DNA of 35,558 bases from a virus, in the IMG/VR virus record IMGVR_UViG_3300020200_000081, positions 1-35,558 of that record. One strand, 5' to 3'. A program made the translations under genes and the position numbers. Of the stretch, positions 30,451 through 35,558 are shown one piece after another. Within the stretch, counting starts at the first letter, position 1. Each line of letters begins with the position of its first letter. The notes beneath the pieces are model-generated. The model did not search any database. It was not told the DNA's origin and saw only the letters and a list, made by a program, of their open reading frames with translations.

Positions 30451-30470
30451 TTAAATAATATATATAGTTT
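30451..30470 (+). promoter_or_regulatory. Promoter-like element before the 427-residue gene
   Basis: CACTTTTTAAATAATATATA runs into TATAG and an A-rich leader, about 25 bases before ATG 30494. Confidence 0.45.
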
Positions 30471-30493
30471 AAAAAAAAACAACATTTTTTAAT

Positions 30494-31777
30494 ATGAAGA
30501 ACTTGAAATTAGAATTATTTAACTTTGTAAGAAGTTTAAATTTAGATCAAGAAGAAATATCTACTATTGTAAATTCCCATATGGGTGCCCTTGGTAGAGT
30601 ATCTGAAAAACAGGTAATTTCTTCCTTGAATGAATCATTGAAAATTCACACCTATGACAAATCAGTTAGGAATTTACTTGAATCTCTCAATGATGACGTA
30701 GCTAATCATAGCCTTATTTATGAACTGAAACACCTCTATAATGTTCTTAATTCTAAGAATCAAGGTGAGCTTTACAGACAACCCATCAATGTTGTTCTTG
30801 AAGTTATCAACATGGAAGCAGATCAGGATAGATTGGGTAAAATCGTTAACGAACTCGCTATTTATGATTGGGTTCCAGAAATTAAATTATTTGTTCATAA
30901 TCTCACCAAATCACCAGAACAAAGATCAAATCTTCTATCTGGTGGTAGTTCAGAAAGTATTTATACTATCGTAGAACAAGTAGAAGGTGGTTATTGTGCT
31001 TATATCAATGGTAGTTGGTTTCTACTCACCGAGGGTGGCGTCGAAAAAACACTTCTTGAAAATTGGATTAAAAACGACGAAGATCTTAGAGTTTTAAGAA
31101 ATATTGAAACCGGTCTTAGATATTCAATGATTCACGAAGATAGAATTAACTTCAGAATTTCTGAAAATTTAACTATTGGTCTTTCGGTAGCTAATGAAGG
31201 TCTTATCTATATCAATGATGATAAAATGAACAAAGAAACCACTCTTGAGACCTTATTCCAATCACCTATTATTCCTATTGCTAACAAAAACTTTTATCCT
31301 ATTCTATTAGAAACTCAAAAGAATATTGATAAGTTTGTTGAACTTGATGTAGTAAAAAGAGTTACTAATTTAGTTAACCCATATTTAGAATGCTTCGTAT
31401 TCAACTACAAAGCAGGCAACTATGTATATCGTTGCGATCAAAGATACGGCAATTCATTCTATAAATACGACACGGCACTTGAACTTGTAAATGAAATCAA
31501 AAATGAATTAAATAGTGATCTTACCTATTTCTTTGAAAATAAACTAGATAAAGAAATCGTAAAAAACAGAAGATTAGAAGATAAAGAAAGAGAAATAACC
31601 CTAAAACTTGAAGATGTAAATATAAATCTATCAAAAATTAATAATTCACTTAGAGTTACCGGAGAATCCAAAGTTCTTTTAGAGGCTCGTAAAAATCTTT
31701 CTAAAAGAAAAGAACATTTAGAAGAAGAGCTGATGGCAGTTAAAGAAGTAAAGAGTTCAAATAAGTATAGAATGTAA
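30494..31777 (+). CDS. Protein with C-terminal coiled coil, function unknown
   Basis: 427 residues, no signal or membrane segment. The N-terminal 140 residues are helical (LELFNFVRSLNLDQEEISTI ... LYNVLNSKNQGELYRQPINV). The middle is mixed alpha/beta with VEQVEGGYCAYINGSWFLLT. The last 75 residues are a coiled coil (LEDKEREITLKLEDVNINLS ... KRKEHLEEELMAVKEVK). I do not recognise the family. A dedicated promoter-like site and a strong terminator make it a separate unit, probably highly expressed, consistent with a structural protein. Confidence 0.6.
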   Translation: MKNLKLELFNFVRSLNLDQEEISTIVNSHMGALGRVSEKQVISSLNESLKIHTYDKSVRNLLESLNDDVANHSLIYELKHLYNVLNSKNQGELYRQPINVVLEVINMEADQDRLGKIVNELAIYDWVPEIKLFVHNLTKSPEQRSNLLSGGSSESIYTIVEQVEGGYCAYINGSWFLLTEGGVEKTLLENWIKNDEDLRVLRNIETGLRYSMIHEDRINFRISENLTIGLSVANEGLIYINDDKMNKETTLETLFQSPIIPIANKNFYPILLETQKNIDKFVELDVVKRVTNLVNPYLECFVFNYKAGNYVYRCDQRYGNSFYKYDTALELVNEIKNELNSDLTYFFENKLDKEIVKNRRLEDKEREITLKLEDVNINLSKINNSLRVTGESKVLLEARKNLSKRKEHLEEELMAVKEVKSSNKYRM

Positions 31778-31798
31778 AAATAAAGTTCGGAAAGATGT

Positions 31799-31827
31799 AA
31801 AAACCTCTATATAACATAGAGGTTTTT
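31799..31827 (+). terminator. Intrinsic terminator after the 427-residue gene
   Basis: AAAAACCTCTAT pairs perfectly with ATAGAGGTTTTT (12 bp, loop ATAAC), followed by ACTTTTTT. Confidence 0.85.
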
Positions 31828-31915
31828 ACTTTTTTAAAGAAAAAATAAAAACTTTTAACAAATTATACAATAAAAAAAATTAAAACCTGTGTATCTTCAT
31901 AATAAAGATCTTTAC

Positions 31916-32254
31916 ATGGAGATAATCGTCTCCAAAGCAACCGGAAAACTTACCAATAAATCAAAACTTATGCTAGAGATTTTAGCAAAAAGAACGATTA
32001 AAAAAATGAGATATAGAAGTAACGACGATAAACTTGATTGTTATCAATCTGGTATACTTGATATGTTCTCTAATTGGTATAATTTTAACGAGGAAAAATC
32101 AGATAATGCCTTCGCCTACTTCACTGAAATATTTAAAAGAGGTATAGCTCGTGGATATAACGACTTATACAAGAAAAAAGGTGATAATGATCATCAAATC
32201 AGACTTATTTCCATAGAATCATCCAATGATGGACAAGGCCTTCATTCTATCTAA
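31916..32254 (+). CDS. Probable late-transcription sigma factor, gp55-like (short)
   Basis: 112 residues from ATG 31916; a GTG at 31889 would add nine residues. The centre reads CYQSGILDMFSNWYNFNEEK, then SDNAFAYFTEIFKRGIARGY and NDLYKKKGD. This aligns well with the T4 gp55 core (a helix ending in W/L-x-x-F-x, D/N-x-x-K-x-x-N-P/A-x-A-Y-x-T, then a helix F-x-x-x-I/G-x-R). It corresponds to the sigma region 2-like part that binds RNA polymerase and melts the late promoter. T4 gp55 is 185 residues, so N- and C-terminal parts are reduced. It would recognise the short TATATA-type elements seen throughout. No TATATA element is seen immediately upstream, so it may be expressed earlier or from elsewhere. 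Confidence 0.6.
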   Translation: MEIIVSKATGKLTNKSKLMLEILAKRTIKKMRYRSNDDKLDCYQSGILDMFSNWYNFNEEKSDNAFAYFTEIFKRGIARGYNDLYKKKGDNDHQIRLISIESSNDGQGLHSI

Positions 32255-32270
32255 GAAAAAAAACAATACT

Positions 32271-32708
32271 ATGAATAAAGTATCACTTCGTAAAAAAATA
32301 CAACTTTATCTTACTTATAGAAAAACTTTAGAAAAAAATAGAGAGAATCTATTTCAGAATTTTACTAGTCGTATTGATAAAGTCTATAGAATTTATACGG
32401 TAATTAATCTTCCAAAAGAAGAACTGGACGAGCCCTATAATTTCAGAAAAAGAGATTTAGATATTTTTGCAGAAAAATACATTCGTGATTATTCACAAAA
32501 TATAGCTAAGTATCTTAATAGTTTAGGTTTGAATGAGCTTTATGATATTTATGAAGTAAAAAAAGTAGATAAATTTTCTTATCTTATTGTTATTGGATAT
32601 AAATTATTTAATACCGATAAACTCGCAAGAACTTTTTGGCTGAAAGTATTGCCCTGGACATCGGGAATTGTAACATTAGGTCTAGTTATTTTAAAACTTC
32701 TTTTGTAG
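32271..32708 (+). CDS. Small protein with C-terminal TM segment, function unknown
   Basis: 145 residues from ATG 32271; an in-frame ATG at 32226 overlaps the previous gene and is less likely given the A-rich leader before 32271. The N-terminal 120 residues are helical and basic (MNKVSLRKKIQLYLTYRKTL). The end (LPWTSGIVTLGLVILKLLL) is one membrane anchor, so the body is probably cytoplasmic. Function unknown. Confidence 0.55.
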   Translation: MNKVSLRKKIQLYLTYRKTLEKNRENLFQNFTSRIDKVYRIYTVINLPKEELDEPYNFRKRDLDIFAEKYIRDYSQNIAKYLNSLGLNELYDIYEVKKVDKFSYLIVIGYKLFNTDKLARTFWLKVLPWTSGIVTLGLVILKLLL

Positions 32709-32737
32709 GCTAGATATAAGTTACAAACAATTAAAAA

Positions 32738-33193
32738 ATGTCAAAATATTATAATCTTTCACAAGACTCCATTAACCTATTCAACCAGATTTTTGATACG
32801 AAAGCTTTTCCACTAGGAATTAACTTTGCATTTATCGGTCATGAAGAGCAAAAAGAACTTATTAAAATCACAAAAGTTCCTGATCAGTATAACTTTCTAC
32901 TTCAAAATGAACTTCTTGTTTGTATGAACGAAGAACTTCTTACAAAATTTGACCAGGAGAGTATTACTATTCTTATTGAACAGGAACTCGATAAAATCAG
33001 TATTAATTTAGATACTGGTAAAATCAAGTTTGTAAAACCTAATCTTTCTACTTTTACTTCACTTATATCGAAATACGGTCTAGAAAAAGTAGGCAGAGCA
33101 AATCAAATTGAAGATTTATACAACGAACAACAACTCGACACTGAACAAGGATTCGTAGAACAAAAAAAACCACATTATGGAAAACGAAAATAA
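32738..33193 (+). CDS. Small soluble protein, function unknown
   Basis: 151 residues. Mixed alpha/beta start (YYNLSQDSINLFNQIFDTKA), a segment ITILIEQELDKISINLDTGK, then KFVKPNLSTFTSLISKYGLE and an acidic/Gln-rich tail. The helix-plus-KPNLSTF-KYG layout faintly recalls phage metallopeptidase-like proteins, but the HExxH zinc motif is absent (EQELD instead), so no enzyme function is claimed. The next gene starts inside its end (17-base overlap), pointing to coupled translation. Confidence 0.55.
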   Translation: MSKYYNLSQDSINLFNQIFDTKAFPLGINFAFIGHEEQKELIKITKVPDQYNFLLQNELLVCMNEELLTKFDQESITILIEQELDKISINLDTGKIKFVKPNLSTFTSLISKYGLEKVGRANQIEDLYNEQQLDTEQGFVEQKKPHYGKRK

Positions 33194-33842
33194 AAAACTC
33201 ATTGAAACCGCTACGGTAAAACCAAAACTTACAATATTCGAAAATGAAACCGAATATAGACTTCTTGATCTAGAGGATGAAGTTCATATGGACAGACTTA
33301 TAGGTCAAATAGAAGACTATATGAAAAACAACAACGGATATGGTGAAAGTGATAACACAAAAGATGTACTTTACGCCGATGCGCAAGGGCTGTGGAATGA
33401 ATATGCTAAAATCTTAAGAGATGTAAGATTTACTTTTTATATCAACAGAAAGCAGTATCAATACCTCACCGAACTTCTTCGTGATAAACTCGAATACGAT
33501 GTAAACACAGTTTTTATCGCTATAGAACTTACCGATATGCTTGGAACTTGGGTATCTGAAGGCTCAAACAAAGATGATACTTCAGTAAAAGGTTATAGAG
33601 CTAACGCTACTGAGATGACCTATATGTATCACCTTATATCAAAACATAAAGTTAAAGGTCTTGGATATTCTACGTATATTTTCGCAGATATCTTAAGAAG
33701 AATTGGTGAAATCTCAAAGATTATTAATTATTATGATAATCACGCTAAACAACTCTCAAGTGATATCCAAAAATGGGTTGCGTCTTGGGAAGATCCAGAA
33801 ACCGGTGATGAGGTGGCACCAACCGAAGCTCAAGAAGCTTAA
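33177..33842 (+). CDS. Soluble protein of unknown function, probably structural
   Basis: 221 residues, acidic, mostly helical. It contains YRLLDLEDEVHMDRLIGQIE, LWNEYAKILRDVRFTFYINR, YQYLTELLRDKLEYDVNTVF and TYMYHLISKHKVKGLGYSTY. No signal or membrane segment. Family not recognised. It ends the plus-strand run and is closed by a terminator shared with the convergent Thr/Pro-repeat gene. Confidence 0.55.
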   Translation: MENENKKLIETATVKPKLTIFENETEYRLLDLEDEVHMDRLIGQIEDYMKNNNGYGESDNTKDVLYADAQGLWNEYAKILRDVRFTFYINRKQYQYLTELLRDKLEYDVNTVFIAIELTDMLGTWVSEGSNKDDTSVKGYRANATEMTYMYHLISKHKVKGLGYSTYIFADILRRIGEISKIINYYDNHAKQLSSDIQKWVASWEDPETGDEVAPTEAQEA

Positions 33843-33866
33843 AAAACTATTCGTTTTACTAAACTG

Positions 33867-33894
33867 AAAACACACCTACTGGTGTGTTTTTTTT
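33867..33894. terminator. Bidirectional terminator between convergent genes
   Basis: AAAACACACC pairs with GGTGTGTTTT (loop TACT), with T-run on the plus strand and A-run on the minus. It closes genes ending at 33842 (plus) and 33893 (minus); the minus stop codon overlaps the T-run. Confidence 0.8.
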
Positions 33895-35221
33895 ATAGGC
33901 AGTAATTTACTGACATAATCGATCCATTCGTATTGATCTGGAATGGTTTCAGGGGACCTTGACCCTGAGCACTCAGTGCGATCCATTTTGTCCCGCCATT
34001 TGTGGGTTGAGTTAAACCGATGTTGTCATAAATAATATCACCATTTATGAGTGAATTAATTGATTTGGTACTATAGTAGGCTCTTGTGGGTTGGTATGTG
34101 AGGCAAGCACCCGCATAGTTGATAGCATCAGGTGTAGACCTTCCCATGAACATGAACAGAGTTTGAGTTGAGGTTGGTGTTTTTGTTGGAGTAACTGTTG
34201 GTGTTTTTGTGGGTGTCCGAGTTGGTGTTTTCGATGGTGTGGGTGATGGAATACATACATTACCACAGATACCAACATTCGGAGAAACAATACCCGAACC
34301 ACCAGAAATCCAAGTTATTTCTCCGGAAGCTATACATTCTGTTTCGATAACAGAATCCGATAGAACTGCAAAACTTGTTATTATATCACCGTTACAATTC
34401 AAATAGGAATAGTATCCTGTAGCCACTCCTGTTTGATCAATAGTGTAAGTTACACATAATTTGCATGATAAACTAGGTGTGACTGTAGGTGTTATTGTTG
34501 GTGTAGATGTACCAGTTGGTGTGACTGTAGGTGTTATTGTTGGTGTAGATGTACCAGTTGGTGTGACTGTAGGTGTTATTGTTGGTGTAGATGTACCAGT
34601 TGGTGTTATAGTATTTGTTGGTGTTTGTGTTGGTGTTTGAGTTGAAGAAGCATTCGGTGTTCCTGTCAATGTTGGTGTTAGAGTATTTGTTGGTGTTTGT
34701 GTTGGTGTCCGGGTATTAGATGGGGTGAGTGTTATTGTCTGTGTGTTGGTAGGAGTTAGTGTTTGAGTATTTGTAGGTGTTTGAGTATTTGTGGATGTTG
34801 GTGTGGGTGTAATAGTTGGTGTAATTGTGGGTGAAGCTCCAGGTGTACCTGTAACTGTTGGTGTTGATGTATTTGTAGAAGTTAGAGTAGGGGTTGGTGT
34901 AACAGTTGGTGTCGAATCCGGTGAAGCACCCGGTGTTTTTGTAGGTGTTGTAGAAGGTGTTACAGTTGGTGTTTGTGTGACAGTCGATGTTGGTGTTGGT
35001 GTTAGAATATAATCAGATACTAAAACCGTGTAATCACATCCATCACAGTTGAAAATATAAGTTCCGTTCAGCTCATCTGTACCTCTCCCATATAAAACCG
35101 GATTAAAAGTCCACGGAAAACTAAAAGTAGAGGTAATATTAAGAACTCCACCTCCACTTGGAAAAATAAGTTGTAAAGTGCAGTTGGTAAGCGGACTAGC
35201 CTCAAATGTTACTGTAGCCAT
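33893..35221 (-). CDS. Thr/Pro-repeat protein, probably a virion surface or fibre component
   Basis: 442 residues. A beta-rich N-terminal domain (about 1-72: [20 protein letters not shown] ... [15 protein letters not shown]) is followed by a mucin-like tract of TPT, TQTPT and TPTxT repeats (about 73-250). A small Cys-bearing beta domain (about 250-325: [20 protein letters not shown]) comes next, then a second short TPT tract, and a C-terminal domain of about 90 residues ([20 protein letters not shown] ... SIMSVNYCL). There is no signal peptide. Stalk-like Thr/Pro tracts separating small beta domains suggest a tail-fibre- or capsid-decorating protein that binds the host surface. Three exact 42-base repeats lie in the first tract. 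A TATATA element lies just upstream. Confidence 0.6.
   Translation of the reverse strand: MATVTFEASPLTNCTLQLIFPSGGGVLNITSTFSFPWTFNPVLYGRGTDELNGTYIFNCDGCDYTVLVSDYILTPTPTSTVTQTPTVTPSTTPTKTPGASPDSTPTVTPTPTLTSTNTSTPTVTGTPGASPTITPTITPTPTSTNTQTPTNTQTLTPTNTQTITLTPSNTRTPTQTPTNTLTPTLTGTPNASSTQTPTQTPTNTITPTGTSTPTITPTVTPTGTSTPTITPTVTPTGTSTPTITPTVTPSLSCKLCVTYTIDQTGVATGYYSYLNCNGDIITSFAVLSDSVIETECIASGEITWISGGSGIVSPNVGICGNVCIPSPTPSKTPTRTPTKTPTVTPTKTPTSTQTLFMFMGRSTPDAINYAGACLTYQPTRAYYSTKSINSLINGDIIYDNIGLTQPTNGGTKWIALSAQGQGPLKPFQINTNGSIMSVNYCL
34476..34601 (-). repeat. Three perfect 42-nt direct repeats in the Thr/Pro gene
   Basis: Units 34476-34517, 34518-34559 and 34560-34601 are identical base for base and encode 14-residue [14 protein letters not shown] blocks. 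Perfect identity amid otherwise degenerate TPT repeats suggests recent expansion. Confidence 0.95.
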
Positions 35222-35228
35222 ATATAGA

Positions 35229-35240
35229 CTATATATCTAA
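35229..35240 (-). promoter_or_regulatory. Promoter-like element before the Thr/Pro-repeat gene
   Basis: The minus strand reads TTTTAGATATATAGTC, about 10 bases before ATG 35221, with a second TATATA abutting the start. Confidence 0.4.
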
Positions 35241-35265
35241 AAGTGAGTTATCAATCTCTAAATAT

Positions 35266-35532
35266 TCAAGAAAGTTTAATCAGTTTTATCTTGAGATCAC
35301 CAGAACCTTTGATTACTCGGTGATAAACTCCTTGTGGTATGAAAATTTGACCGGATATTTTTCGTGGAAGTTCGTTATCTATCTGTATCATCCAATCTGT
35401 GGGCTCTAATGATTCTATTATTCTGTCTTCCAGATCTCGGTGCCAAACATAATCTCCAGAATCAGTATGTTGATCGAAAATACGTATGAATGTATTGTTT
35501 TCTATTAATTTTTCATCAAAAGGTAGTTTCAT
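35266..35532 (-). CDS. Small cupin-like protein
   Basis: 88 residues. VWHRDLEDRIIESLEPTDWM carries an H-x-D and the segment QIFIPQGVYHRVIKGSGDLK a second His, in the order expected of a single-domain cupin (G-x-x-x-x-H-x-D ... P-x-x-x-x-H). I recall similar small proteins in T4-like cyanophages, where the function is unknown. It might bind a metal or 2-oxoglutarate-like ligand. It lies 44 bases upstream (in the transcript sense) of the Thr/Pro-repeat gene. The start ATG 35532 has only 26 bases before the window end, so its promoter cannot be judged. Confidence 0.55.
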   Translation of the reverse strand: MKLPFDEKLIENNTFIRIFDQHTDSGDYVWHRDLEDRIIESLEPTDWMIQIDNELPRKISGQIFIPQGVYHRVIKGSGDLKIKLIKLS

Positions 35533-35558
35533 AATATTTTTTTATAATTTAAAATGAA

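Noticed and set aside
32738-33193. Phage metallopeptidase
   Set aside because: The layout is vaguely similar but the zinc-binding HExxH motif is missing.
34476-34601. Perfect direct repeats that might be a CRISPR or iteron array
   Set aside because: Adjacent units without spacers, in frame with a Thr/Pro-rich coding region.
33893-35221. Diversity-generating retroelement target
   Set aside because: No reverse transcriptase or template repeat is present in the window, and the repeats are simple tandem copies.
1-35558. tRNA or rRNA genes
   Set aside because: No cloverleaf or conserved TPsiC-arm sequence was seen by eye in the intergenic gaps, which are all shorter than about 140 bases outside the IS element.

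Overview
The window looks like part of the genome of a large, AT-rich, T4-like contractile-tailed phage (myovirus morphology) infecting a member of the Bacteroidota. The phage assignment rests on a gp21-type prohead protease, a tail sheath protein, a gp17-type large terminase, a gp25-like baseplate protein, a gp44-like clamp loader subunit, a probable gp55-like late sigma factor, a probable gp15-like tail completion protein and a GH19 endolysin. The host assignment rests on a type IX secretion (T9SS) C-terminal sorting domain, a system known only from Bacteroidota, and on A-rich gene leaders without Shine-Dalgarno sequences.

Layout. 1-8.2 kb (minus strand) holds the prohead protease fused to a repetitive scaffold-like tail (cut by the window edge), a free-standing homing endonuclease, a very large tail sheath gene, the endolysin and a small exported protein. 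8.2-17 kb (minus strand) is an accessory envelope region. It holds three related secreted proteins with dockerin-like modules (one with a T9SS sorting domain), a CsgG-like lipoprotein, a signal-peptide/Gly-Ser/beta-barrel protein, and two small membrane proteins. A TnpB-only IS200/IS605-type element has landed here and seems to have split a small gene. 17-23.4 kb holds mostly unrecognised genes: a 1040-residue protein, a coiled-coil protein, a MORN-like protein, a HAD-like protein, a GNAT-like protein and a possible small terminase. 23.4-33.8 kb is mainly plus strand: terminase, a spanin-like membrane pair, a Gln/Gly-repeat protein, an isochorismatase-like hydrolase, gp25, the gp15-like protein, a coiled-coil protein, the gp55-like sigma factor and three small genes. 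A ClpS adaptor and the clamp loader lie on the opposite strand. 33.9-35.5 kb (minus strand) has a Thr/Pro-repeat, probably surface-exposed protein and a cupin-like protein.

How it works together. Most transcription units are preceded by an AATATATA(A/G)-like element 15-45 bases before the start codon. This resembles the compact late promoters of T4, and the window carries a gp55-like factor that could read it. Units end in U-tract hairpins, some shared between convergent genes. Genes are tightly packed with ATGA overlaps.

The most interesting part is the 10.9-17.0 kb operon together with its paralogue at 8.2-9.4 kb. It looks like a phage-encoded outer-membrane export or surface-display cassette: CsgG-like pore lipoprotein, a partner with a faintly CsgF-like N-terminus and a predicted barrel, and dockerin/cohesin/PA14-like exoproteins. 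The second highlight is a phage ClpS with all N-degron pocket residues intact. All functions are inferred from reading motifs by eye; no database search was run.
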